64,000 bases of DNA from Diphasiastrum complanatum (lineage: Eukaryota; Streptophyta; Lycopodiopsida; Lycopodiales; Lycopodiaceae), in assembly GCA_029204225.1 (NCBI GenBank), contig CM055102.1, forward strand, positions 31,304,607 through 31,368,606, written 5' to 3'. The position numbers and the translations under genes are program-made. This document shows, in pieces, positions 21,397 through 33,679 of this stretch; positions within the stretch are counted from its first letter, which is position 1, and each line of letters starts with the position of its first letter. Below the pieces are notes generated by a model. It saw only the letters and a program-made list of their open reading frames with translations. It was not told the origin of the DNA and did no database searches.

Positions 21397-23942
21397 ATGG
21401 CAACCTCAATTGGAGTCATGTTGGAAGCCAATGATAGGCTTACCTCAAGTAACTATTCATTATAGAAAGTGAGGATGGAGTCACTTCTTGAGATGAATGA
21501 TGTTTTGGATATTGTTGTAGGTTTGGAGGAGAGACCAGCAACACAACAAGATCAATTGAGGTATGACAAGAGGGCCAAGAAGGCTCTACACATGATAAAG
21601 ATGAATGTTACCAATGAACTTCTCAAGGAAGTTGGTAAGTGCACATCATCTTTGGAAGCTTGGAATTCATTGAAGAAGCTTTATGAATCCAAGTCTACTT
21701 CTAGAGTGTTGACTCTAAGAAGGCAAATCTTTTCTAGTTTGCAAAAGAATGAAGAAAGTCCAAGTACTTTTGTTTTGAGAATGAAAGCATTGAATGATGA
21801 GTTAGCTTGCATAGATGAAAGCATTAAGGAAGGAGAGCTTATTCAAGTGATTCTTAATGGCTTGTTGGATGCTCATGCTAACATTGTTCAAAGTATTGCT
21901 ATTCAAAAGACTTTGCCAAGTTTGATGGATCTTCAAGAGATCTTGATCAATGAGGAATATAGGCTTCAAGCAAGAGGTGGATCTACATCGACACTTCAAG
22001 AGGATGCTATGTTCACAAAGGGCAAATTCAAGGGCAAAACCAAAAGCAAGTGGTCTAAAGGACAAGATCAAGTGGATGCTTCTTCAAGTGGCAAAAAGAA
22101 GGATAGATCAAAGCTCAAGTGCTTCTATTGTGGCATCAAAGGACACTTTGCAAGTGAGTGCTACAAGAAGAAGAGAGATCAAGGAGACAAGCAAGGTAAT
22201 CTTACTCTTGATGAGGATGGTTTGGATGTGCAAGATGCAAATGATGATGCTTTTTTGATGTCTTCATGTATGCTTGCTAATGATGGAGATCTAGATCCTT
22301 GGTGGATTGAGAGTGGAGCAAGTTCACACATGACCTTTCACAAAGAGTACTTCACTTCTTTGTTGGCATATGGAGATGACAAGAGGGTGATCTACACGGC
22401 CAATGATGGTGAGTGTGCAATCAAAGGGATTGGCACAATTCCTATTTCTCTCTCTACAAATAGGAATGTTCATTTGGAGGATGTCTTGTTTATTTCATCT
22501 ATTACCAAGAATTTGCTTAGTGTGAGTCAAATGCTAAGTAAGGGCCTCAAGGTGGAGTTTGATGGAGATGCTTGTTTGATCAAAAGGAAGGATGTCTTGA
22601 TTGGAAAAGGTAAAAGGCAAGGGAAGTTGTTCAAACTTGATGCTTGTGTTATTGCTAACCAAGTTGGATGTGTTGCAAGGGAGCAAATTTCTATTCAAGA
22701 GGTTTGGCACAAAAGGATGGGACACCTCAACTTCAAGTCATTGGAGGTAATGACAAGGAAGAAGGTTGTGGTTGGTCTTCCAAGTTCCTTAAGTAATGAC
22801 AAGCATGTCTGTGAGTCTTGTGCTTTGTCTAAGTCACATAGACTACCTTATACTAGATCTATTTATAGATCTACAAAGCCTTTTCAACTTGTACATTCGG
22901 ATATTCATGGATTTACTACAATTAGCAATAGTGGAGCTAAGATGTATGTAACATTCATTGATGATTCTAGTAGATTTTGTTGGATCTATCTACTAAAGAG
23001 CAAGGATGAAGTGTATGATGTCTTTGTCAAGTTCAAGAATGCAAGGGAGAACCAATTCTCCACAAAGATCAAGTGCTTGAGAGGCGACAATGGTGGTGAG
23101 TACATATCTAACAAGTTCAAGGCCTTTTATGATGAGCATGGGATCAAGAGGGAGTATACAACATCAAGGACCCCACAAAAAAATGGAGTGGCTGAAAGGA
23201 AGAATAGAACTTTATGTGAAAGTGCTAAAGCTATGAGGTTAAGTGCTAATCTTGACAAACCATTTTGGGATCAAGCTTTGTTGTGTGCCAATTTCTTGTG
23301 CAATAGGTGGCCGAGTGTATTTTGGATGGAAGGACAACTTTTGAGATGCTATTCAAGAGGAGGCCGAGTGTCAACTTTCTAAGAACCTTTGGATGCACAT
23401 GCTATGTCAACATTACTCTTGATGATAGGACCAAGGAGGATCCATCTTCAAGAAGAGGTATTTTTGTTGGATATATTGAGGTGAGTAAAGCCTACAAGGT
23501 TTACATTCCTTCTACTAACAAAGTGATTGTTGGTAGAGATGTCATTTTTTATGAGGGAAACATTCCAAAGGTGTCTTCAAGCATGATTGATGGTAAAGTA
23601 GATGGATCTAACATTCTTGATGTTGATGAGAAAGATCCTACTTTGGATGGTGGTGATGATGGACCTTCATCAAGTCAAAAGCCAAGGAGAACATCAAGAG
23701 AAAGACAAGTACCTTCAAGGCTCACATATGATCAAAAGGGTAAGCAAGTAGTTTCTGGAAATTATGTTGCTTTCCTAACCTCTTTGGATGATCCTACAAG
23801 TGTAGATCAAGCAAGGAAAGAAGAGGAGTGGATCCAACCAATGGATCTTGAGTATCGATCTCTTATGAAGAGTGGAACATCTTTTGGAGGATCTTCTTGT
23901 GTACATGGAGCTATGCAAGTGGATGATGTTATTTTGCTGTAA
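21397..23942 (+). pseudogene. copia-3 gag-protease-integrase polyprotein
   Basis: ATG at 21397 starts MATSIGVMLEANDRLTSSNY; a TAG at 21463 breaks the Trp position of the NYSLWK gag signature, then the frame is open to 23382. Domains in order: UBN2-type gag, CCHC knuckle CFYCGIKGHFASEC (about 22120), protease with WWIESGASSHMT where the catalytic Asp of DSGA is Glu (about 22312), GAG-pre-integrase and HHCC (VWHKRMGHLN), and the integrase core with HSDIHG, LRGDNGGEY and GVAERKNRT, all three acidic residues present. A frameshift near 23310-23350 moves the integrase C-terminus (FGCTCYVNITLDDRTKED) to the frame ending at 23942, with an acidic linker and the first residues of RT. Confidence 0.88.
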
Positions 23943-24342
23943 AATCAAGTAATGGATCTGGAAAACAAAGTTTGTTCAATGACTTTGATGGTCAAGTTGA
24001 AGATCAAGAGGTTGATCTCAAAGCACTTCAACTAGTCAAAAGGGAAGGTGACAATTTGGAGCTAGTCAAGAGCATCAAAGGAGAGGTAATTGGCAAAGGT
24101 GTTATGGATCCATTTTTACAGCATATTGAAGACTCAAGTAAGGTCAAAGGAGCAGCAAGGAAGTGTTGTTCAGGTTTACTTTACTTGTTCTATCTCATGT
24201 TTGAGCAATTTCATGTGGATGTGTGCAAATTGTCAAGATATGGTAAAACTAGCTACATTGGTGAGCATTGTTTTGATGTTGGATTTGTACTAGCATTCTT
24301 GGCTGATTTTGCTGATGAAAATGAAGCTATTGGAGGTTCATT
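23943..24342 (+). other. Unrecognised stretch where copia-3 RT should be
   Basis: An open frame at 23972-24367 (for example DGQVEDQEVDLKALQLVKRE) is not RT-like. It separates the copia integrase/RT linker from an RNase H fragment. It may be rearranged retroelement DNA or a captured host piece; I see no family signature. Confidence 0.3.
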
Positions 24343-24480
24343 ATGTCACTCATTCATGGTCAAGTGATCAAGGATCTTCACTTGCTGGATTTTTCAGAGA
24401 GCCCAATCATCTTTTGTGACAATCAATCAGCCCAAAGAATGACATCCAATCCTATCTTTCATGCTATGAGCAAGCCCGAA
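24343..24480 (+). pseudogene. copia-3 RNase H fragment
   Basis: SPIIFCDNQSAQRMTSNPIF is the conserved copia RNase H block. The frame then loses similarity and runs into gypsy sequence, which marks the 3' break of copia-3. Confidence 0.7.
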
Positions 24481-25470
24481 GATCGAAAGATTACAAGTCA
24501 GGCTAAGATCAACATGCTGAAGGAGGAATCCCATCGAACACCGTTCACGACATGCTAGAAACCTTCAAAAATTATACCTTGGACGACGTGGCAATCATGA
24601 TGCCACAAGCACAAAGAGAACCTGATCAAAATCAGGAACCAGCGAAACAAATCTTCAAAGGACCTGTGTGTATGCAACCCATGAATCTAGTTGAGCCAAG
24701 TGAAGAAGATACATGTGGGAGAACAATTGACACCCACCCAATTCAACAGGCTACACGCATTATTGGTCACCAACCGTGGTCCAGAGCATACCATATTCTT
24801 GGTAGATGGAGCAGTCCCGAAGGTGAGCCGCTACTATTGCTGCAATCCTAACTACACTGAATTGATCAAGCATGAGTTTCAGAAGTTACTTGATGCTGAT
24901 TTTATTTATGAAATTGAGCACACAGAATGGGTATCACCGCTAGTCATAGTACCCAAAAAGAATGTCAAAATGCGAATCTGTGTGAACCTGAAAAAGTTAA
25001 ATGCAGTTACAAAGAAGGATCATTTTTCCTTGCTATTTATGGAAAGTGTTCTAGACAAAGTAGTAAGAGCAGAAGCCTACAGTTTTTAGGATGGTTTCAA
25101 CAGCTACAATCATGTGAAAATAGCGTTGGCCGATCAACACAAGATAGCATTTGCCATAGAATGGAGAACCTATGCCTACAAGGTGATGTCGTTTGGACTT
25201 TGCAATGCCCCAAGTACCTTCCAACGGGTTATGCAGACGACATTCAAGGAATATTTACAAATTTTTTTGGAGATCTTCTTGGATGATCTATGCGTGCATG
25301 GGCCTGACTCTGAGCACTTATTCGATTGAAGTTCACAGGCAAAGGCCCATATCGTGTCAAAAAAATCCTAAGCCATGGAGCTGTGAATATTGAACAACTT
25401 GATGGGAAGCCATTTGATACACCCATCAACGGTAACCGACTCCGCAAGTACTGGCCACCGCAGTAAGACA
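24480..25470 (+). pseudogene. gypsy-D: RT joined directly to integrase tail
   Basis: A plus-strand gypsy pol starts with the pre-RT region (VGEQLTPTQFNRLHALL), then FIYEIEHTEWVSPLVIVPKK, a TAG near 25087 inside the first RT block, VMSFGLCNAPSTFQRVMQ and FLEIFLDDLCVHG with FLDD. At about 25325-25335 it jumps to the integrase C-terminal module KFTGKGPYRVKKIL, ending NRLRKYWPPQ near 25465. RNase H and the integrase core are deleted. It is the same family type as gypsy-B on the other strand, with the same GPYRVK module. Confidence 0.82.
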
Positions 25471-25960
25471 GATCTAGCTAGGTGATGACCATCTATGTAT
25501 ACGTGAATCGAATCAAGCCCTATCGGAAGGGTTAAGCTCCGCTTTGGGAGAGTGAAGAGGAGTTGCGAAGTTGCACCATTGTTGAAGCCGTAAGTAGACC
25601 GCACTGTTGACTTGGCGATTCCTGGTGGTCACGACGTTGATTGCAAGTCGTAGCTTGTGGCTTCCTTCAGTCGCTGGTCTTCATTGAGTGATCGTAGAGT
25701 TGACTCATGCAATGCCCCGACGGTTCATTGCGGTGCCTTGGAGTTACGTGTTCGATATTTGTTGAGTGGCCGCAAGGTTGACTCCTGCGGTGTCCCGACG
25801 CTAGTTGAAGGTGCCTTTGGCGGTTCCTTGCGGTAGCTTGCGGCTGAGTTGCGGTTCCCTTCGCACATAGATCGTAGCTTTTGCCTTGCTGACAGTTCGT
25901 TGTTAGACCGCATTTCGACCGTAGACTCGTTCATTTAATGTTGAAGACATTAAAGATGGT
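25471..25960. repeat. GC-rich short-repeat region after gypsy-D
   Basis: Contains an imperfect direct repeat of about 54 bp (25685 and 25763; GAGTGATCGTAGAGTTGACT against GAGTGGCCGCAAGGTTGACT) and many TTGCGGT motifs. It resembles untranslated leader or tail sequence of an LTR element, but no primer site or polypurine tract is clear. Confidence 0.4.
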
Positions 25961-27847
25961 CAGGTCCTTAATGTACTTTAGATACTTGACATTCGAATGT
26001 AGAATATAAAAAGTCAGGAATGGTTATTGTGCATAGAAACCCATGCATTTTACCAGGTGGAACTCCGCACACAAAAATAGAGCAGTTTTGCATGTCTGCA
26101 GTTTGTGTTAAGAAACACGACCAAATATGCAGGTAGCAAAACATGAAACTATAATTTCTGCAGGTATCAAATGAGCAGACATAGAACCAAGATAATTGGT
26201 TGCATCTGACCCTAGATCAGTGACCAAAAATGTGCATGAAGAGTTTTAAATGGATTATATCACCAAGGAGAAAACTGTGAGCTTAATTTCCAACATGATG
26301 GAGGATGTGTTAGGTGAATTTATGTGGAGTGACTTGTAGTTTCATTGTTGTAAGACAATTTCTGTCTTTATTCTTTTCGTGCTCTCATCTTGCAGTGTGG
26401 TCTATAGAGAGGTCTTTTCTGCCTTCCAATATTATCCATTGTGAGAGTAGGATGCTAATTCTTGAGTGATGATTATTAAATGTCCATGGCTTGAGAATGG
26501 GAGGGAATACTTACCTTTGTGTTTGATTAGTGGATAGTTACTTGATCCTCCCTATTGTGCTTATTTAGCAATTATGGAAGGTTTGTAGCTGAAGAATGGG
26601 ATGATTGGGAGGTGGTGAGGGCTTGCTTGTGATGGTATGGTTCATACGTTTGGTTGTAGGATGAGGGTGTGTTTTTTTTCTTGTTGTGATTCCTTTTATT
26701 AGTTTATAAGAAAGTATGATGATGCACACCAAGATTGAGTGTTGGTTTTGAGAGTGTTTTGGAAATGCTATGAGTGAAAGGTTAGATGGATTGTTTTGAA
26801 TGTGTGTCAAAGGCTTGTTTTGTGAGCATTGAATGTTTGGTATTTGAATGGGTGTAGTTGTAATTTGTTTAGATAAAATGCCCAACGAATATAGGCTATC
26901 CTATCTTCCATTCTTTTTTGTATGAAACATATTTGAGTCTTAGAGCTTGTTACTCTAACTTATGAAATGCTTGTGTAGGTATCAATACCTGAAGACAAGA
27001 GATGAAAATTGTAGATAAATGCTAACAGTTTGATGTGCAGGTTCTACAAGTAGAATCTTATGATGAGCCATTTATTTTTAAATGGCATGTTATGACACCT
27101 AACCTTTTCTTTAAGGGTATGTATAGGTACTTAAAGGAGTGCCTAAAGAATGAATTGAAAAAGCTTCTTAAAGCTTAAGATGGTACTTGAAGAAGGCTTT
27201 TTCCAATAAAGAAGGCTCAATCGAGTCTATAAAGATTTGGAGAAGAAACTAAAAGACTGATCACCCTTTGTGACTCTCTCCACTATGATTGGGAATGGGC
27301 AATCCCTAAAGAAAAAGGCCTAGGAATTGATAGATATTATGCAAGATAAGATGGACATATACTAACCTTCTACCATAGAATAAATGCACTTGGGTGAAAT
27401 CCCAATGTTGTAACAAAGAAAATACAACTTGAAAGTGGCTAACATTAAATGTTAGGCTACCTACCTTCCATGCATGACAATATGTAACTTACCTAATTTG
27501 CCACATGGCTAAGAGCCATGGTACACCTAAAAAAATGCGCCCTCTCTTACTTTCGCAAGTCCATGACAACTCTCTCACACCTATACACCTCACCCCCTCA
27601 TTCTACTTACCCCTTACTTCACCTAGAGTCCCCCTTGTACCTCTCACACTTGTTTATGACACCTCATCCACTTCCCCAAGCCTCCCCACTCCCTATAAGA
27701 AGATGAACTCAACCCCCTCCTTGCCTATTCATTCCCTTTCCATTCTAGCTTTCCTTTTGCTTTTGTTTCTTTATGTGTCGGTGCTTGGAGCTATGGCATA
27801 ATGAGGTTATGCCCAACTTGGATTAGAAAGCTTTTGGAATCACCAAA
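25961..27847. other. Unannotated AT-rich DNA
   Basis: No gene, LTR pair or repeat that I can support. The open frames are short and without family signatures. Confidence 0.4.
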
Positions 27848-27870
27848 ACACACACACACACACACACACA

Positions 27871-27960
<90 letters not shown>
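27848..27960. repeat. Compound microsatellite (AC)n(TC)n(AC)n
   Basis: AC run 27848-27872, TC run to about 27908, then AC run to 27960. The 75-codon open frame across it is an artefact. Confidence 0.97.
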
Positions 27961-27961
<1 letters not shown>

Positions 27962-28124
27962 TTTATCCACTTCTAAAACCATGACCAAAACCTTTACATG
28001 TTCATTTTGTATTCATGCATGCTTGTAATTGGGTGTTCTAAGCTTATGCATGTGTATGGAATGACATCTAATCTATGGTACGCTTATGCAATTGATATGC
28101 ATGTGTATGAATGGTTGTCTAGTA

Positions 28125-28440
28125 CCATTTGCATGTCATGGAAATCTATGTCTAATATTTATGCATGATCTTCCATTGATGCTTAACCATTTGCATGTCA
28201 TGGAAATCTCTATCTATTGTTTATGCATGCTCTGCCATTCATGCTTAACCATTTGCATGTCATGGAAATCTATGTCTAAAGTCTATGCATGATTTTCCAT
28301 TGACGCTTAACCATTTGCATGTCATGGAAATCTATGTCAAATGTCTATGCATGCTCTTCCATTGATGTCTAAACAATTGCATGTCTAGGGAACCCATGTC
28401 TAATGACCATGCATGTTCTTATTTTGATGTCCATACTTTT
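28125..28440. repeat. 62-bp tandem repeat, five units
   Basis: Units start at 28125, 28187, 28249, 28311 and 28373, exactly 62 bp apart, each opening CCATTTGCATGTCATGGAAA or a close variant and containing TATGCATG. The first four are highly similar and the last is diverged. The preceding 28040-28124 holds weaker TTATGCATGTGTATG echoes. No spacer variation, so not CRISPR-like. It is a minisatellite. Confidence 0.92.
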
Positions 28441-29050
28441 GCATGCATATGAAAACAAGTTCAAATCCCATGCTTGATGACTTTTGCCAAAGTCTAATCC
28501 CTTTTTAAGATTTTGAAATTCTTTAGAATCTAAGCTTTTTGCAATTAAAATGATGTAAAGACTTCAAGAAACTATTAAACCATTCTATCCTCTGTATATG
28601 TAATTCGTCAAGGACCAATTGGTCTTGCATAATATAAAGAAAATCCTTCGGGGGGGGGAGGGGTCCCCATATTGACTCGTCATCATGTCTTATGATTGAA
28701 TGTTTTATGGTTGAACGAAGTTACTTCTTTGATAAGCTTTGTATTTCCTTTTGATATGTTTGTGAATATTTTGTTGACTTGTTTCTAAAGACCAATTCTT
28801 AATTGGGACTTTAGAATTTTAGAAGACATTCCCTTCTAGTTCATAGTAGTTATGTTTGTGAAATGGGGACTGCTAAATTGATGTTGAGAAATTGCCTAAA
28901 GGTAACTTGTTTGAGAGAGCCATACCATTGGAGCTGGGATTATGGTTTGTCACTAATAGGTTGTAGTAGATATGTTGATTGGGTGATTGCATGCTTGTCG
29001 TTGAGTGGTAACATAAGCGGCATGCCAAAATAAAGTAGTTGAGCACAATC
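28441..29050. other. Unannotated DNA with poly-G tract
   Basis: Contains a run of 9 G followed by AGGGG at about 28651-28664. No gene visible. Confidence 0.4.
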
Positions 29051-29950
29051 AACAAAAGTGTTATCTTCAACTATTACAGCACATCACGGTTGTCTCACAA
29101 CGTTCTCTTCAATGGCCTATTGTAGCTATCTAGTATCAAGGATTGGTGCTGCTTGCGGCAATTCTTCTTGCAATCCAGGTGCTCAACCAACCATCCAACA
29201 ACTAGCTGCAACCAACAAACAACCAGTAGCACTCTATCAAGACTGTCATCGGTCATCTACACCATTTTTTTTGGATCAGTTCAAGTTGTCTCAGACCTGC
29301 CAAAACCTGTGCGGACCTACAGCGAGCTGAATCGGACCTGTTACAGCGACCTGCCAAAACCTGCAGCCTGAATCGGACTTGCTACAGCTTCCAAGAGTCT
29401 GTGTCCAGTCTGTTCAAGTTTTTGCGACCAGCCTTCCCTTTGTCAGGCCTGTTTGTAGCCTATTGTGGCCTGCCAAGTAAACCTATGATCTGTCTGCCTG
29501 TGTACCTGCTGTCTGTGACCTGCTAGCAAGTTGTTGTGGCATTTCTCAGTCTGCAGCAGCCTATAGGGGCCTGCCAGGTGGCCTACTAGGCCTGTCTGCG
29601 GCCAATTTGCAGCCTGCCGCCCATTTCCCTACTCTGTCTGCGGCGTATTCTCTGTCTGCACAACTTGGTACCTGTGAAAACCCTGCACTTGCGGCGAACC
29701 GACAACATTTGTGCTCCCAAACCTGTCTGCGACCAAAAATCAGGCTATTGCGAGTTGTTTCGGTCTCTACAAGCTGTTTTTGGGCTCCCGAATGGCTGTT
29801 TGCAGTCAAAAGATCAATCCAAAGCCTGTTTGCGGGCCACCAAGCCTCTAATCGCTGTCTATGGATCATTCAAATGACCTATACCAAAGTTTTGTGGTTG
29901 CGTTTTCTTTGAACGCTCGGTCTATCCAACCATCTGTGGCAAAGCAAGTG
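29051..29950. repeat. CTG/CCTG-rich degenerate repeat region
   Basis: Dominated by CCTGCC, CCTGTCTGCGG and similar words. A clear direct repeat starts GACCTGCCAAAACCTG at 29294 and 29348, each followed by a variant of CTGAATCGGAC and TACAGC. Open frames on both strands overlap and share this bias, so I do not call genes. It looks like the leader regions of the copia and gypsy elements in this window. Confidence 0.45.
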
Positions 29951-31759
29951 GCAAACAACAAAGGAAAAGCGATTGATACCGCAAGGCATTCATGACTAGC
30001 CAACCCTTGCGATAAATCAGTTTTTCCTCAATCACGCTTCAGGTAAAGGTTTTTCTCAATATTGCTATTCGCATGATTAACACATTCTTAATGAAATGCT
30101 TATAATGGTACATGAGCATATTTTCAACTTATGTTATGCATGATAAAGGGTTGTTAAAGGAATATATGTTGAAAGGTTAGATCACATTATCTGTATGCTA
30201 GCTATGTCAGTCACAACATGGTATTTTAAGATTCAAATCCCGTACTTGCTAACAAATGTAAGGTTTCCTTAAAGTACTTTATGTAATGAGTTCCTTTCAC
30301 TCTCAGATGTGTGAAGTTATCGAAACTACCAAAGTGTGGTATGCTATTACACTCGTGTCATTCTATGTGTTATAATTTGCATCATGAAATCGTCTTTCTT
30401 GTGGATAGAAAAGCAAGTAGTTGGTAGATGTTACTCGAGTCCCATTGATATTCATTATGAGCTAATCTACTATTACTATGTTACTTGAAGTTTCCAAGTT
30501 GAACTCGTCTTGTGACTATCGTATGATATGTACTAAATTGGACCCGACCTATGTGAAACACCAGAGCGGGCCATCCACCATCCGCGGTTGAAATACACTG
30601 CCTTGGTTAAGAGTCGTTCTAGGCACACCCGCCGTTAGAACTACCTAGCGAAATACCTAGGCATGACGGTCGGTAAAAATACCACCCCTTATCAAACAAG
30701 GCGGTGTGTATAACTTACACCCCATGAGCACATCATAGGCAACAAAACGGTTTCAAGCCCATGTAGCATTTTTACTGGCCGCAAACCTGATTTAGTAGTG
30801 ATATGTGCATAACCACAACCATACACAAGCACTGACGCATTGTTGAGTACTTCAAATCACCAAAGCTATGGGTAGTCTTGGTGTTTAAAGATCCTATCCG
30901 CCTAAGGGCATGTACTTACACCTCGCTGTAGTACTACACTTAAACGCCAGTCTTTGCAATTACAGCAATATCACTTCGCATCAAGTCCTATGCTACTTGT
31001 GAACAACGGACCCATCCTAAAACTTGAAGGAAATAACCCTGAAATGAAGGGTATAATTCACCTTTCGAGCCCTTATCCCTCTCAAGACCTAGGACCAGAA
31101 TGAGAAGTCGGCCCTAAACTTTTAAGGTAGCATCTTGAACATTGATGATGCACGCCATAAACCATAAGCGTAGTATCTTACATTTTGCGATTAAAACTAG
31201 AAGACTTTTAAGGATGCGCCCTTACAAGTCAGGCTACACCATAGGGTTTAAAGGCATAATCCCAAAGGTTAAATGTAGTACCCTAGAACTAAAGGCGATG
31301 CCTTAACAATTGTTGGTGCCCTAAACCATACCACGCCTACTTCTTAACTGTTAAAGACTATCTGGAGGCCGAATTCAATGGGGAAAGAGACATTGGTGAG
31401 ATCATAGCACGAATGAACCTAGAAAGCTAGTGAAATATTGAACCAAAAGTGCGAGCACCCCCTCCCTCTTTACAGTCATACTTATGAGAGCCTAGAAAAC
31501 TCTCATTGGCTCGAGAGCACAGGGTAACAGAGGAAGCCCCCAGGATTGGATGTGGCAGGTGCTCTATTACTCACGTAGGGCATAACCACCATCAACGGTG
31601 GTGCTTCTTGACCCTTTTAGGACTTTTTGGTTGGACCAATCCCCTGCCAAAAAAGGCCCTAACAATCAACTGTGTTGATACTTCTCAGACACCATTCAGT
31701 GATGTTATTTATAAGCATTGCTTATACAATTCAGTCATACTGTCATTTTGATCATATTT
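29951..31759. other. Unannotated DNA
   Basis: Mixed composition, no coding signature or terminal repeats recognised. An 81-codon open frame at 31506-31751 has no family features. Confidence 0.35.
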
Positions 31760-32074
31760 TTAAATTATTCTTTTTCTTGCATCAGTTTCGTTATTTATTT
31801 GTAAATTTCTTTCATTTTTGTATTCATTATTCATTTTAGATTCAAAAATGTCGTTGTTTGTAGGTTTATGAACTCGAGCTGTTGATATTGTAGGAATATT
31901 AGATTCGTTATTAATATCATTTTTTTTTCTAATGGAAAAAGCTTGTAATAAAGTTGAAGGTTTTGTGCAATTTCTGAGAATAAAAAATTCTATTTTTTCT
32001 TTACTTCTAAAAAGAAGCCTATTTCTTTGTATTACCGAAAGGTGAATCGGTTTGAGATGTGTGTGTTTGTTCAT
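31760..32074 (-). CDS. Unrecognised AT-rich 104-codon ORF (hypothetical)
   Basis: The frame is rich in Lys, Asn and Ile (for example RSKEKIEFFILRNCTKPS and ARVHKPTNNDIFESKMNNE) and much more AT-rich than its flanks. The style recalls plastid or mitochondrial coding DNA, but I cannot assign a gene. No start context or neighbour supports expression. Chance is a real possibility. Confidence 0.25.
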   Translation of the reverse strand: MNKHTHLKPIHLSVIQRNRLLFRSKEKIEFFILRNCTKPSTLLQAFSIRKKNDINNESNIPTISTARVHKPTNNDIFESKMNNEYKNERNLQINNETDARKRII

Positions 32075-32165
32075 TGGGCCACATTACTGCTTCAAAGTTC
32101 TCAAGTATGTCTGAAAAAAGGCCATTTTGGTTAATCATTGGCTAATTTGTTGTTTGCTACAGAAA

Positions 32166-32270
32166 GAATGACAATTTCACATACCTGACAAAGGCAAGAA
32201 GAATGACAATCTCACATACTTGGCAAAGGCAAGATAAATGACAATCTCACATACCTGACAAATGCCCTTG
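32166..32270. repeat. 35-bp tandem repeat, three units
   Basis: Units start at 32166, 32201 and 32236 with core AATGACAATCTCACATACCT followed by GACAAAGGCAAG. A few substitutions separate them. Confidence 0.9.
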
Positions 32271-33679
32271 TATTGATGAGCTATGATCTTTTACCTACTT
32301 CAACTCACCTCGTTGATAAGTGTACTCACCACTGGGCGCGCTTTAGAAATTGGTTCTACCTGCATTGCGAGACTCAAAGATTCAAAAGGTGTGATTTGAA
32401 AATTTCTAAGGCTTTTCGAAAAATGTTGCATTCCTTCAGTTGCTAAACTATAGCCACAATCAGGTTGAGCAAGCATGTGCTCAAGTGGAAGTTGCCTCAA
32501 TAGCTTGAGAGCATTGTGTGACAACAACTAGTTAGAAGGTGATAGAGTACATCGTTCTACTTTTATTGATCTTTGTTTGTTGTACTTGTTGGTTACATTA
32601 TTAAGAGTAGGGTACATTTTGTTTTCTCTCCACCTCAATATAGTATATCGTGTGAATGATTATTTTGCAATAACAAAAAGTGCTCAAGTCTAATTGACAT
32701 AGTACGATATATAGTTAGTTGCAATTGAATAGAGTTTATGAGATCAATACTAAAGACATGGATTCTCAAAATGATATATGTTAGTACATAAGTTTGAGTT
32801 AGTTGTTAGGAATCTTACATTGACTATTAAACTTCCTTTGTTTTGATTCTTTCCAAAACAATACTAAGTTAAAATAACCTTGAACTACAATGTCCAAGTT
32901 AAAAGCCCTCAACTCACATTTTTTAAGAATGGTGATATTGACAATCTTGGATAGTTCTTTGTTTCACATAAAACACTCTTAGAGCAAAATTCAAATCCAT
33001 ACAACCATACTAACCTCAATTAGAGTAAAATTTAATGAACTCCCTACAAATTAGGACACTCCCCTCCTAAATTATTAATTTTTATTTAACAAATTCCAAA
33101 CGCTTATAGCTACTAAATTGGAAATCATATTCCAATGGTGTCAGATTGTAACAACAATCTCAACATGCATAATTTGAAATACTTCAACTTATCAATTAAT
33201 TACTTTATGTTTAGCATGTGAAAATTTAAAATTTGAACATAGTAGTGGTAAGGTCCATTGATTTTCAAAAATTTGTTTGAAAAATTAGTCAAAGACCTGA
33301 GAAATGTTGCAAATAGTTCAAGGTCTAGAAATGAAGGTGTGCTCGAGCATTTTAGTATATTGGTATAGCTTCATACGCTTACAAATTTATCCTTACCAAA
33401 TATGTTTCTAATGTTGATCTTACCAAGGGTTTACATACAAATAGCTCAAGCATAACCTAGAAGTTCATGCACAAAGGAAAGAAACGAGAGGCTAAGATTT
33501 AGATCTATCTATTATAATTCAAAGGGCTCAACTAAGTCCAGTAGCCAAACTACAAAATATATCTGCAATGAGTTGTCCAATCTTATTTATTGATTTATTT
33601 TTGCAGATTCAAGAGAATAGTTATTGACAACAACAAAATTTTTGTTGAAAATGTCGTGGAAACAAGTTTTTGGAGTTGA
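32271..33679. other. Unannotated AT-rich DNA
   Basis: No gene, LTR or tandem repeat recognised. A 75-codon minus-strand frame at 32300-32527 has no family signature. Confidence 0.4.

Larger units (their letters stand above)
20147..24480 (+). mobile_element. copia-3: Ty1/copia element lacking its 3' end
   Basis: A 651-bp 5' LTR (20147-20797) with perfect 11-bp terminal inverted repeats, an initiator tRNA-Met primer site, a leader and a gag-protease-integrase frame make a good copia. Most of RT is missing. A piece of RNase H ends near 24460, where gypsy sequence begins. No second LTR copy is present, so the 3' end was lost. It lies inside gypsy-B RT sequence; the base pairs left of it are GATAC (20142-20146), but the matching duplication cannot be checked without the 3' end. 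Confidence 0.85.

Noticed and set aside
27801-28028. Thr-His/Ser-Leu repeat ORF
   Set aside because: Translation of the compound AC/TC microsatellite.
28125-28440. CRISPR-like array
   Set aside because: Whole 62-bp units repeat without unique spacers, and the context is plant nuclear DNA.
29561-29912. Overlapping 100-codon ORFs on both strands
   Set aside because: Caused by CCTG-rich repeats that lack stops in several frames.
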